Of a stretch of DNA of 27,299 nt, positions 1 through 7,311 are shown piece by piece. The position numbers and the translations under genes were made by a program. Positions within the stretch are counted from its first letter, which is position 1. Every line of letters starts with the position of its first letter. The notes below the pieces were generated by a model that saw only the letters and a list, made by a program, of their open reading frames with translations, had not been told where the DNA came from and did no database searches. Origin of the DNA: a virus; the IMG/VR virus record IMGVR_UViG_3300046642_001529, positions 1 through 27,299 of that record; one strand, given 5' to 3'.

Positions 1-96
1 ATGAGCGGCCTCCCCCCGATCATCCCGGACCTGCCGCCGAGGTTCGCGCTCGCCAGGGCGCTGCGTCGACTGGCCGCCGCCGTGCGGGGGTGGTGA
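1..96 (+). CDS. small hypothetical peptide (31 aa)
   Basis: A short ATG-started reading frame at the very edge of the window, so its ribosome binding site cannot be seen. It encodes a proline-rich start and a basic, leucine/alanine-rich end with no recognised domain. Its TGA overlaps the GTG of the next small frame, which suggests translational coupling. The ATG could be an internal codon of a longer upstream gene. Confidence 0.4.
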   Translation: MSGLPPIIPDLPPRFALARALRRLAAAVRGW

Positions 97-221
97 GCGT
101 GTACGCGAGCCAGCCCGGCGCCCCGACGCCCGAGCCCACGCCGCTGGACGACTACAAGGCCAACCAGGAGACGACCCCGCCGCCCCCGCCCGTGCGCGAG
201 GACTACGAGGAGTCGCAGTGA
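93..221 (+). CDS. small proline-rich acidic peptide (42 aa)
   Basis: The GTG start overlaps the stop of the preceding frame (GTGA arrangement), and its own stop overlaps the next GTG. The product is rich in proline and glutamate, with a run of five prolines near its end and a D-Y-E-E-S-Q terminus. No family recognised. The tight coupling with both neighbours and GC-rich third positions support translation. Confidence 0.4.
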   Translation: MSVYASQPGAPTPEPTPLDDYKANQETTPPPPPVREDYEESQ

Positions 222-295
222 ACGACGCCGAGCGGGCCGCGATGTTGCAGAAGCTCGCCGAGGCCAACAAGCGCAGCGAGAACCGGCCCCGCTGA
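218..295 (+). CDS. micro-ORF (25 aa)
   Basis: A 25-residue frame starting at a GTG that overlaps the previous stop. It encodes a short predicted helix with alternating Ala, Glu, Lys and Leu, followed by a basic tail. It is listed because of the chain of overlapping start and stop codons. Function unknown, and it may not be a functional peptide. Confidence 0.3.
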   Translation: MNDAERAAMLQKLAEANKRSENRPR

Positions 296-323
296 CCACA
301 GACCGCACCCGGAAGGACACTCC

Positions 324-533
324 ATGACCCGCTACAGCGCCGCCGACCGGCAGCAGATCGCCGCCAGCTACGACCAGTCCGCCGACCGGGCGCAGGCCAT
401 CGCCGACCGCCTGACCAGCCAGGGCAAGGACACCGCTGCCGGTATCCACAGCCGTTCCGCGCAGGGCCACCGCGAGGTCGCCGACGCCGCCCGCGAAGGC
501 AGCGACGCCCTCAACCAGATCATCAACGGCTGA
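324..533 (+). CDS. small helical hypothetical protein (69 aa)
   Basis: Starts at an ATG preceded by a clear GGAAGGA ribosome binding site. The product is hydrophilic, rich in Ala, Gln, Arg and Asp, and predicted almost wholly helical (Y-S-A-A-D-R-Q-Q-I-A near the start). It has no membrane segment and no cysteines. It sits at the head of a series of small genes leading into the Spd/Tra module. No family recognised; a small accessory protein of an actinobacterial mobile element is the best description. Confidence 0.6.
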   Translation: MTRYSAADRQQIAASYDQSADRAQAIADRLTSQGKDTAAGIHSRSAQGHREVADAAREGSDALNQIING

Positions 534-599
534 CCCGCCACAGACCGCCGGGCCTGCGCGGACCATCGCTCAGACGACCCGCCAAGCCCGGCAAGAACC

Positions 600-652
600 G
601 CCGGGGTCCTGGGAGGTTGACCGGCTCCCCCAGCCGAACCCAGGACCCCGGC
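600..652 (+). terminator. long hairpin between two small genes
   Basis: A perfect 14-bp inverted repeat: 600-613 (contains CCGGGGTCCTGGG) pairs with 639-652. The 25-nt loop contains a further short CGGCT/AGCCG arm. It lies between the stop at 533 and the GTG at 696. A terminator, attenuator or mRNA-stabilising structure are all possible. No T-tract follows, as is common in Streptomyces terminators. Confidence 0.5.
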
Positions 653-695
653 CCCATCCCGCGCCGCACCGCCGACCCGAAAGGACACCGAACCC

Positions 696-935
696 GTGAC
701 CGCGCAGACCACCCAGACCGCCAAGGAGCAGGGCACCCACCAGTACCTGCTCACCCTCCAGGTCCCGATCAGTGCAGGATTCACCGTCTCCTCCTGGTCC
801 GGTACCTGGACCCCGGTCGCGGGCACCACACGCCACGACTTCTACCAGCTACTGCGCGACGACATTGCGCGGACCGCCCCGCAATTCGCCTCCGCCTCGG
901 TCCTGTTCTTCGACGTCCAGCCCAACCAACTCTGA
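696..935 (+). CDS. conserved small hypothetical protein (79 aa)
   Basis: GTG start preceded by GAAAGGA. After a Thr/Gln-rich N-terminus of about 14 residues, the product looks like a small beta-rich domain (Y-L-L-T-L-Q-V-P and S-W-S-G-T-W-T-P strands) followed by a helix (H-D-F-Y-Q-L-L-R-D-D-I). No signal peptide, membrane segment or metal motif. Its position before the membrane and translocase genes suggests an accessory role in the transfer module, but the function is unknown. Confidence 0.6.
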   Translation: MTAQTTQTAKEQGTHQYLLTLQVPISAGFTVSSWSGTWTPVAGTTRHDFYQLLRDDIARTAPQFASASVLFFDVQPNQL

Positions 936-1127
936 CGGCCAGCCGCTTTGCCCACCCCGACCACCTCGACACGGCCGGACTGCATGCCCGGCAGGCACAC
1001 ACCGCACTCCGGGAAACCGGGGCCCGGCACATCCACAACCGCTGACCCAGCCCGCGGTGCTCAACCCCCGGGGTGAGCACCAAGGAGAACGGTTAGTGAC
1101 CCCGTACCGACCACCGGAAGGAACCCC
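936..1127 (+). other. intergenic stretch with coding-like segment and hairpin
   Basis: No gene with a normal start is supported here. One plus-strand frame ending at a TGA at 1043-1045 has GC-biased third positions and reads like protein (A-H-P-D-H-L-D-T-A-G-L-H-A-R-Q), but it lacks ATG or GTG inside the gap. It could be a degraded gene or use a CTG start. After it comes an inverted repeat, GGTGCTCA (1056-1063) with TGAGCACC (1074-1081), then ribosome-binding-like AAGGAG at 1082-1087. Confidence 0.35.
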
Positions 1128-1403
1128 GTGTCTACTCCCACCGCCCCGACCACACCCGTCCCGCCGCCCCGGAAGCTCAGCGTGTCGACCGTCGCCCTGT
1201 GGGTGCTGCTGGCCGCCGTCCTCGGATCCGCGCCGTCCCTGCTGGCCGTACCCGTGTGGATGCTGCACCAGCCGTGGATCACCGTGCCCGCGCTGCTGAT
1301 CGTGGTCATCGCCCGCTTCAACCCGAAGGCCCTGCTGACGGTCGCCCTGCTCGGCCGCCAGTACGTGGTGCAGCAGCGCCAGTCCAAGACCGCCACCGCC
1401 TGA
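1128..1403 (+). CDS. small membrane protein, Spd-like (91 aa)
   Basis: GTG start behind a GGAAGGA site. After a proline-rich N-terminus of about 22 residues, the protein has hydrophobic stretches at roughly residues 23-43 and 46-63, with a further weak one near 66-76, then a basic Gln/Arg/Lys tail. Small membrane proteins of this kind (Spd, plasmid spread) accompany TraB-type translocases on Streptomyces plasmids and help DNA spread through the mycelium. The Spd assignment rests on size, topology and the neighbouring DUF2637-like and FtsK/TraB-like genes, not on a diagnostic motif. Confidence 0.65.
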   Translation: MSTPTAPTTPVPPPRKLSVSTVALWVLLAAVLGSAPSLLAVPVWMLHQPWITVPALLIVVIARFNPKALLTVALLGRQYVVQQRQSKTATA

Positions 1404-1437
1404 ACCCCCAACCGCCCGACCAGATAGGAGAAGCCCC

Positions 1438-2841
1438 GTGAGCGCCACCCCGGCCCAGGTGAACGGCACCAAGCGGCTTGCCGTGCCCGTGTATGAGGGC
1501 TGGCAGTCGTTCCCGATCATCAGCGGCGTCATCCAGAACGAACAGACCGCACCGGAAGTCGCGGCCCCCGCCGCGCTCGTGCCCGCCGTCGACCCGCGTG
1601 CCGAGGCCGAGGCCGAGGCCATCCGGGCGCAGACCGCCGCCGCCGTTGAGGCCGCCCGCATCGAGGCCGAAGCGAAGGCCGAAGCGATCCGCGCCAAGGC
1701 CGAGGCCGAGGCCGAGCGCCTGCGGCTCGCCAACGAGCGCAACCGCATGGCCCTGGAGGAGAAGCAGGCCGCGCACGCCCGGAAGCTCGCCGAACTCCAG
1801 GCCGAGCAGGAGGAGATCGACCGCCAGGCCGCCGCCGCCCGCAAGAAGGCCGACGACGAAGCCACCGCCGAAGCCGAGGAGCAGCGCAAGCAGCAGGAAG
1901 CCGAGGCTGCGACGCTCGCCGAGATCGCCGCCGCTGACGACAAGTGGCGCAAGTACGCGATCCGGTTCGCGTTCATCTGCGGCATCGTCTCCCTGCCGGT
2001 CCAGATGTCGTTCTTCTGGAACCCGCGCGCCCCGTGGATGGCCGCCGCCCCGGTGATGCTCGAAGGTGCCGCGTGGGTTGTTCACCGCGGTGCCCGAGCG
2101 GCCGTCGCGAACCGCCGTCCCGTCTGGCACTACCGCACGATCGTCTGGCTGCTGGCGTTCGTCGCAGCCGGCGTCAACCTGTACCACGGCCTCCACTCGT
2201 TCGACCCGGGTACGGCACTCGCCACGGCGTTCGCATCGATCGCCGGCCCCGGTGTGTGGGACCTCCACGAGCACGGCCGGATCCGCAAGCGAGCTGGCGT
2301 GCTAACGCGCCGGGAGCGTAAGGCGCAGCAGGCCGCGACGAAGCGTGCCGCTGCCGAGAAGGCTGCCGAGAAGAGGTTCGCGGCGGAGCGCGAGGCGTAC
2401 ATCGAGCACGCTGAGCGCGAGGCCGTCGCGAAGCTCGCCGCCGGCCGCGCGGCGAAGTTCCCGAAGGTGTGGGAGCACGCCCTGAAGTTGGCTGCCGCGC
2501 TCGGCGAAACGACCGTGACCCAGGCCGTCTGGGTGCGTGCCTACAGAGACATCGAGGGCACCGACCCGGGCGACAGCGTCGACGTCATCCGCACCCGCAA
2601 CGTCGCCGCGCGGCGCGTCGCGGCGGCCCTCTCGGAAGCCCCCGGGAATACACCCAGCAAGGTCACGAACGCGCAGCGTGTTCCACATCTGCCCCCTAGC
2701 TCCGGACGCGGCTCGAAGACCGGTCCGAAGGTGCGCGGCATCCGCCGCCAGGGCGACGCTCCGAAGTTCGCGCAAGCCGCCCGCACGCAAGCCGCCATCA
2801 CCGCCAAGAACGTCACCACCAACCCCTCGAAGGAGTCCTGA
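1438..2841 (+). CDS. DUF2637-type coiled-coil membrane protein, SpdB-like (467 aa)
   Basis: GTG start behind ATAGGAG. Residues about 45-165 form a long Ala/Glu/Lys/Arg coiled coil with repeated A-E-A-E units. Residues about 170-280 hold several hydrophobic segments of the DUF2637 type (F-I-C-G-I-V-S-L-P-V-Q-M-S-F-F and W-L-L-A-F-V-A-A-G-V-N). A second charged helical region and a basic Ser/Thr/Lys tail follow. This architecture is typical of SpdB-like proteins encoded just upstream of TraB/FtsK-like translocases on Streptomyces conjugative plasmids and integrative elements, where they are thought to act at the membrane or peptidoglycan with the pump. The gene ends three bases before the next ATG. 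An alternative view is a regulatory DUF2637 protein unrelated to transfer. Confidence 0.8.
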   Translation: MSATPAQVNGTKRLAVPVYEGWQSFPIISGVIQNEQTAPEVAAPAALVPAVDPRAEAEAEAIRAQTAAAVEAARIEAEAKAEAIRAKAEAEAERLRLANERNRMALEEKQAAHARKLAELQAEQEEIDRQAAAARKKADDEATAEAEEQRKQQEAEAATLAEIAAADDKWRKYAIRFAFICGIVSLPVQMSFFWNPRAPWMAAAPVMLEGAAWVVHRGARAAVANRRPVWHYRTIVWLLAFVAAGVNLYHGLHSFDPGTALATAFASIAGPGVWDLHEHGRIRKRAGVLTRRERKAQQAATKRAAAEKAAEKRFAAEREAYIEHAEREAVAKLAAGRAAKFPKVWEHALKLAAALGETTVTQAVWVRAYRDIEGTDPGDSVDVIRTRNVAARRVAAALSEAPGNTPSKVTNAQRVPHLPPSSGRGSKTGPKVRGIRRQGDAPKFAQAARTQAAITAKNVTTNPSKES

Positions 2842-2843
2842 CC

Positions 2844-3383
2844 ATGTCCCGCCAGTCCATCCGTATCGTCCGCTCCGTGGCCCTGTCGGGTGCTGCTCTG
2901 GCGGCGCTCGGGATCGCCACTCCGGCGGTCGCCGCAGCCGCCGAGCACACCTCCACGGTGCAGTCCGTTCAGGCCGCCACCGACACCACCGTCCGCCTCG
3001 CCGACGGCACCCGCACCATGACCGTCCGGGGCCTGCCGACCACCCACTACGCGGCCAGCGCCGACCACTCCGACGCGGTCATCACCGTGGCCGCCGTCCA
3101 GCCGTCCGTCGCCCCCGCGATCGACGCGAACGTCACCCCGGCGGTCGACCAGGTCACCCCGGCGAGCGTCAGTGGCGGCACCATCGGCGCCGGCCTCGTC
3201 GGTCTGATGCTGATCGGCGTGGTCGTGTTCATCGGCATCAAGGGCCGGAAGGTTGCCCCCGGTTGGGCGATCACGCTCGTCGCGCTCGGAGTGCTCCTGG
3301 ACGGGACGTTCGTCGGCCCGCTCATCAAGCAACTCACCACCTCCGTCGTCACCGCCGCCGCCTCGACCCTCGGCAACCTCTAA
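2844..3383 (+). CDS. exported membrane-anchored protein of transfer module (179 aa)
   Basis: ATG start behind CGAAGGAG, two bases after the preceding stop, so probably co-translated with it. The N-terminus is a clear signal peptide: basic residues (R-Q-S-I-R-I-V-R), a hydrophobic core, then A-V-A-A-A-A at about residues 28-33. An extracellular Thr/Val/Asp-rich region follows. Two membrane segments lie at about residues 115-134 and 142-160, separated by a short basic loop (K-G-R-K). Topology and position match the small Spd-like membrane proteins next to TraB on Streptomyces plasmids. Function inferred from context only. Confidence 0.7.
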   Translation: MSRQSIRIVRSVALSGAALAALGIATPAVAAAAEHTSTVQSVQAATDTTVRLADGTRTMTVRGLPTTHYAASADHSDAVITVAAVQPSVAPAIDANVTPAVDQVTPASVSGGTIGAGLVGLMLIGVVVFIGIKGRKVAPGWAITLVALGVLLDGTFVGPLIKQLTTSVVTAAASTLGNL

Positions 3384-3404
3384 CCCACCCGGAGCCCCGC
3401 CGCC

Positions 3405-5627
3405 ATGACCACGCACGCCACCCCGCCCGAGACGGCGGGCCCCCAGATCCCGGTCCAGAACCCCATCCCGCCCATGCCCGGCCATGCCCCCTGGTTCAAG
3501 TCGCCGGTCCCCGCCGGCGCGCCGCCGCCGCAGCACAAGCTGACCGTGTGGGCCCAGACCAAGCGCGGCTGCCACCTCCTCTACCAGCAGGGCCGCGCCT
3601 GGGCCCTGCTGGTAGATGCAGACGAGGAGACCCTCGCCAAGGACGTCATCCACAAGCGGGCCGCCGAGAACCGCAAGGCCATCCGCCAGCACCACAATGA
3701 AGTCCGCGACCTGCAGAAACAGGCCGCTGCTGCCACCAACCAGGGACACCCCGGGACGGCAGACCGCTTCAACCAGGCATTCGCAACTCGCGTCACCATC
3801 GGCCCCGTACTCCCGCACGCGGACGACGACGTCACCGAGAAGGACATCAAACGCCACAAGCTCACCCAGCAGGCCAGCCGGTGCGCCATGGTGGCTGCGG
3901 GCGTGGTGGCCGGCTGGATGACGCTGGGGAAGATGCAGCACCCCATCCTCGGCATCCTCGCCGCGCTCCTCGGCGGGTTCGGTGCGGCGTGGTGGGCGGG
4001 GCGGAACCGCGAGGCCGACGACAAGGAGTCGTCTCCGGTAACGCTGGCCGCTGAGTCGCCCGCCACCATCGCCGCCGCAGCCTCCGCAAGCGCTGTGGGT
4101 CCGGTCGCGCTCACGAAGTCCGAGGACGTACAGGTGCGGGGCGCGAACGACCTGGTCACCGCGCTCATCAAAGCGAAGATCATCGAAGAGGCCGACCGCG
4201 AAGAGACCAGCGTGCTCGGACTCCGCACCGACGGCCCCGGCTGGACCGCCACCATCGAACTGCCCGGCGGACGCACCGCCGAGCAGGCCATCGCCCGCCT
4301 CGTACCGCTCGCCGGCGCACTGCGCGTCAAGGCATCGCGCATCGAACTGAAGAAGGACACCAGCGCCGAGGGGCATGAAGGTCGGTTCACCATCTGGGTC
4401 GCCGACGCCGACAACCCGTTCGGCACCGGCAAGACCACGTCACCCCTGATCAACGCCCCGGAGTGGAACTTCTGGCAGCACGGCGTACCGCTCGGCCAGG
4501 ACGCCCGGCATGACCGGCAGGCACTGCACCTGCTGTGGTCGTCGCTGCTGATCGGTGGTCTGCAGGACTACGGCAAGTCGTACCTGGCACGGCTGATCGC
4601 CTCCGCTGGCGCCCTTGATCCCTACGTGCGGATCATCGTTATCACCGGCAAGTCCGGGCCGGACTGGGCGGCCCTCAAGAAGATCGCCCACGCCTACATT
4701 TCCGGCTCCAAGCCGGACACCCTCGTCGAAGTCCACGAGGTGCTGGACGACTTGATCGGCAGCATGCAGAACCTCGGCGAGCAGTTGGAGAGCCTGTCCG
4801 AGACCGACCCCCAGCAGTGCCCCGAAGGCAAGCTCACCCCGGCGCTCGCCCGGCAGCCGGACAAGAGGCTCACCCTCCTCATCGTCGACGAGCTCCAGGA
4901 ACTCCTTGACGCCGCCGCGAACACCCGCGTCAAGGTCGTCGAGGAGGACGAGGACGGCAAGGGTGCGAAGCATCGCAACGGCAAGGACGTGCTGGTCGAG
5001 ACCCTCGCCCGGTACGTGCGCGTGGCCCGGTTCGTCGGCGGCATGGGCGTGTTCATCACCCAGCGCCCCGACTCCGACAGTGTCCCGACCAAGCTGCGCG
5101 GGGTGTGCGTGAAGCGCGCCTGCTTTCGGGTCAAGGGCGATGCCTCCGCGCGGATGGTTCTCGGCGACGACGCCGTGCAGGCCGGCGCGGCGCCGCACAA
5201 GCTGCTGGAGCACCACAAGGGTGTCGTGGTCCTGGATCAGGGTGCGGAGTCGGGTCACATCACGCAGAAGTCCGATGTGATCGAGCTGCCGGAGTTCCGG
5301 GAGATCGTGGAGCGCGGCTACGACCTGCGGGTGAAGGCCGGGACGCTGACGGGTCAGGCGGCGTCGCGTAGTCGTGTCGATGAGGCGGTGGCGCGTGCGG
5401 CGGAGATGCGCCGGGATGCGGTGGCGGTGTTCGACCGGCTGGGGGTTCCGGAGACGCAGGGGCTGACGGCTGAGTCGCTGGCCGAGGAGGTGGGCGTTGA
5501 TGTGGATGCTCTGCGGGAGCGTCTGCGCCGGGATGGGATCACAACAACGAACATCGTGACGTTCGGGGATCGCAAGCGCCTGAAGGGCTTCAAGCGGGAT
5601 CAGTTCGCCTCCCTGGAGGCGGCCTGA
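3405..5627 (+). CDS. FtsK/SpoIIIE-like DNA translocase, TraB/TraSA-like (740 aa)
   Basis: A membrane-anchored hexameric ATPase predicted to pump double-stranded DNA. A proline-rich N-terminus is followed by a soluble region, a hydrophobic pair at about residues 159-200, and a RecA-like motor domain. The Walker A motif is G-L-Q-D-Y-G-K-S (residues 385-392) and Walker B is L-L-I-V-D-E (Asp495, Glu496). They are followed by the FtsK-type sensor F-I-T-Q-R-P-D-S-D. The C-terminal 100 residues look like a winged-helix DNA-reading domain (L-A-E-E-V-G-V-D-V-D-A-L-R-E-R-L), similar in place to FtsK gamma or the TraB clt-binding domain. On Streptomyces plasmids one such protein suffices for conjugative transfer of duplex DNA. 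The three preceding Spd-like genes support that role. A phage role in genome partition is possible too. Confidence 0.88.
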   Translation: MTTHATPPETAGPQIPVQNPIPPMPGHAPWFKSPVPAGAPPPQHKLTVWAQTKRGCHLLYQQGRAWALLVDADEETLAKDVIHKRAAENRKAIRQHHNEVRDLQKQAAAATNQGHPGTADRFNQAFATRVTIGPVLPHADDDVTEKDIKRHKLTQQASRCAMVAAGVVAGWMTLGKMQHPILGILAALLGGFGAAWWAGRNREADDKESSPVTLAAESPATIAAAASASAVGPVALTKSEDVQVRGANDLVTALIKAKIIEEADREETSVLGLRTDGPGWTATIELPGGRTAEQAIARLVPLAGALRVKASRIELKKDTSAEGHEGRFTIWVADADNPFGTGKTTSPLINAPEWNFWQHGVPLGQDARHDRQALHLLWSSLLIGGLQDYGKSYLARLIASAGALDPYVRIIVITGKSGPDWAALKKIAHAYISGSKPDTLVEVHEVLDDLIGSMQNLGEQLESLSETDPQQCPEGKLTPALARQPDKRLTLLIVDELQELLDAAANTRVKVVEEDEDGKGAKHRNGKDVLVETLARYVRVARFVGGMGVFITQRPDSDSVPTKLRGVCVKRACFRVKGDASARMVLGDDAVQAGAAPHKLLEHHKGVVVLDQGAESGHITQKSDVIELPEFREIVERGYDLRVKAGTLTGQAASRSRVDEAVARAAEMRRDAVAVFDRLGVPETQGLTAESLAEEVGVDVDALRERLRRDGITTTNIVTFGDRKRLKGFKRDQFASLEAA

Positions 5628-5895
5628 TAGGCCGTACACCCCCCGTACAGGGCGGCTGTTTGCCCAGGTAGATGCCGGTATGTGACCCGTACACCCCCCG
5701 CTCACCGGCCACCTGGGGCCGTCCACCTGTACGGCTGATGGCCCCGACTGTACGCCCCGCATACCGGCACATAGCGGTCACTGCACGGGGGGTGTACGCC
5801 CCACAAACCAACACAAACCACCGCCCCCGACGGGGGCTTCCCTCAGCACACCCAAAAACCGGGACCACCCCGGACCAACCCGAAAGGAGCCCGTC
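5628..5895. repeat. noncoding region with GTACACCCCCCG repeats
   Basis: The 12-mer GTACACCCCCCG occurs at 5634-5645 and 5689-5700 on the plus strand and inverted at 5786-5797. A second motif, TGCCGGTATG, occurs once in each orientation (about 5673-5682 and 5759-5768). Single CTGTACGG/CTGTACGC copies lie between. The set forms a broad dyad directly after the translocase gene. That position suits a cis-acting transfer locus bound by the TraB-like protein, an operator for a GntR-type regulator, or an origin. No open frame here has a credible start and site. Confidence 0.6.
5823..5837 (+). terminator. short GC hairpin before accessory genes
   Basis: GCCCCC (5823-5828) pairs with GGGGGC (5832-5837) around a GAC loop, followed by TT. 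This may end transcription from the translocase operon. Weak compared with the long hairpins elsewhere in the window. Confidence 0.45.
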
Positions 5896-6294
5896 ATGGG
5901 CACTTGGTACCGCGCCACCGACTGGATCGACGGAAAGCTCACCGACGCCATCCACAAGACCGGCGCCAGCAACGAAGCCAAGCGCTTCGCCAAGAAGGTC
6001 GTGATCGGCAAGACCTACTACACGATCAAGACGGACAACGGACCGGGCGCCCGGCAGTACCTCGACGAGCACGTCTTCACGAAGATCTCGACCTTCACCG
6101 GCCTGCCCGAAGGCGCCCCCGACGTGTGGGCGTGCGCCGGCCGGGTCTACGACAGCCGCAACGCCCCCGGCTGTAAGGGCCTCATGACCCTGCGCGAGTA
6201 CCGCGAGTGGCTCAACGAAGACGACGGACCGGACATCAGCCGCAACCTCAACGACTACGCCGACAAGCCCAAGCACGGCCGTCGCGCCGCCTGA
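5896..6294 (+). CDS. conserved hypothetical protein (132 aa)
   Basis: ATG behind CGAAAGGAG. A soluble, mixed-charge protein with an amphipathic N-terminal half (G-T-W-Y-R-A-T-D-W-I-D-G near the start) and a central K-T-Y-Y-T-I-K segment. Two cysteines near residues 80-96 lie in W-A-C-A-G-R-V-Y-D and P-G-C-K-G. The C-terminus is basic. No catalytic motif, signal peptide or membrane segment is visible. It leads the accessory gene series and follows the repeat region, so its transcription may be controlled there. Family not recognised. Confidence 0.65.
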   Translation: MGTWYRATDWIDGKLTDAIHKTGASNEAKRFAKKVVIGKTYYTIKTDNGPGARQYLDEHVFTKISTFTGLPEGAPDVWACAGRVYDSRNAPGCKGLMTLREYREWLNEDDGPDISRNLNDYADKPKHGRRAA

Positions 6295-6308
6295 GGGGAG
6301 AGTCCGCC

Positions 6309-6503
6309 ATGCCGTTCTTCAGCCGCAAGTCGTCCGAGCCCGCCATCACCCTCACCGGCCAGGAACTCCAGCACGCCGCCCGGGAGCTCAACCGCGGCAA
6401 CGACGCCCCTGCCGACGCCCTCGTGGACCGCGGCGGCAAAGACCAGGGACTGCGCCAGGCGATCGCCATGCAGGTCCTCGGTGCAGTCGTCGACGAAGGC
6501 TGA
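6309..6503 (+). CDS. small hypothetical protein (64 aa)
   Basis: The ATG at 6309 has a GGGGAGAG site at the correct distance and lies 15 bases after the previous stop, so it is preferred to upstream in-frame codons. The product has a short basic start (F-F-S-R-K) and two predicted helices, with a conserved-looking L-T-G-Q-E-L-Q-H-A-A-R-E-L segment. No family recognised. Confidence 0.55.
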   Translation: MPFFSRKSSEPAITLTGQELQHAARELNRGNDAPADALVDRGGKDQGLRQAIAMQVLGAVVDEG

Positions 6504-6587
6504 CCTGCCCGACCGCCGTGCTCCACACGCCACGACCGGTGTGGGGTCCGGCGGCCGGACAGCCCGGCCGAGATGAGGAGAACCCGC

Positions 6588-6767
6588 ATGGACAAGAAGT
6601 CCCTCGCGACCAAGCTCGACGCCGCCGCGAAGAAGCTCCACGAGACCGGAACCCGCATCGGCGGCGAGACCGGAGGCCGTGCCGGAGACGCCATCGCCAA
6701 CGTGACCATGGGCCGCCTCCGCAACCTCTGCGACGTCGACTGCACCAACCCCAACTGCGACCACTGA
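6588..6767 (+). CDS. small hypothetical protein with Cys/His tail (59 aa)
   Basis: The ATG at 6588 is chosen because GAGGAG lies eight bases upstream; an ATG at 6573 would put that site inside the gene. A basic helical N-terminus and a glycine-rich middle are followed by a C-terminus with C-D-V-D-C-T-N-P-N-C-D-H, three Cys and one His that could bind zinc. Function unknown. Confidence 0.55.
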   Translation: MDKKSLATKLDAAAKKLHETGTRIGGETGGRAGDAIANVTMGRLRNLCDVDCTNPNCDH

Positions 6768-6782
6768 CCCGAGGAGAACCCT

Positions 6783-6968
6783 GTGCCCAGCCAGCACCAG
6801 TCCGTGAACGACTACATCGCCGCCCGCCAGGCTGGCGACAACGCCACCTGTGACCGTCTCGTCGCCGAGGTCAACGCCCGCTTCGCCACCCGCACCACCG
6901 ACGGCAGCGAGATCGCCGAAATGACCGAGGCCAGCATGACCGTGCCGCTCAATGGCGTAAGGCGCTGA
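6783..6968 (+). CDS. small hypothetical protein (61 aa)
   Basis: GTG start behind GAGGAG, 15 bases after the previous stop. Predicted helical, with V-N-D-Y-I-A-A-R-Q-A-G-D and C-D-R-L-V-A-E-V-N segments; no membrane or metal motif. One of a series of small same-strand genes, probably in one transcript. Confidence 0.5.
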   Translation: MPSQHQSVNDYIAARQAGDNATCDRLVAEVNARFATRTTDGSEIAEMTEASMTVPLNGVRR

Positions 6969-6973
6969 CCGCG

Positions 6974-7219
6974 ATGGCCGACTACAGCAACCCGTCCACG
7001 CCGCTTACCGCCAGCAGCTACGCATGGAGTGCAACGCTCATGTGCGGTCCTGTGCGAAGCGGGGCCAACCCGTCAAAGGACCGCACCGGCAGCTACACGC
7101 CGCCGCCCGGCGCCACCGTGGGAACCCTGCTCGACGGAATCCGCGCCATACACGCACGAGAGGGCGGCATCCCCGTCGGAGACACCGTCCTCGTGCGCTA
7201 CTCAATCCGCGAGAAATAG
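6974..7219 (+). CDS. small hypothetical protein (81 aa)
   Basis: ATG five bases after the preceding stop, with only a weak, distant ribosome binding site, so probably translated by coupling. The C-terminal half has a plausible small domain (V-G-T-L-L-D-G-I-R-A-I-H followed by V-G-D-T-V-L-V-R-Y-S-I). No family recognised. Confidence 0.5.
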   Translation: MADYSNPSTPLTASSYAWSATLMCGPVRSGANPSKDRTGSYTPPPGATVGTLLDGIRAIHAREGGIPVGDTVLVRYSIREK

Positions 7220-7311
7220 CGAAGCCGCCCCGCCCCTTCCCGCCTGCCAGCAATCAGGGGCGCCCCATCCACCCACCACGCGCGAACGCGCAGGCAGGAG
7301 ACCTGACCCCC

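Noticed and set aside
849-1985. Minus-strand frame rich in Ser/Ala then Gly
   Set aside because: Shadow of the coiled-coil region of the DUF2637-like gene; repetitive sense codons give repetitive antisense residues.
2541-4376. 611-codon open frame on the minus strand
   Set aside because: High-GC DNA leaves antisense frames open because TTA, CTA and TCA sense codons are rare. It spans three plus-strand genes with good ribosome binding sites and shows only low-complexity Gly/Arg/Val sequence, unlike the antisense frame in the intein.
5628-5895. CRISPR-like array from repeated GTACACCCCCCG
   Set aside because: Only three 12-base copies, one inverted, with unequal spacing; not a CRISPR pattern.
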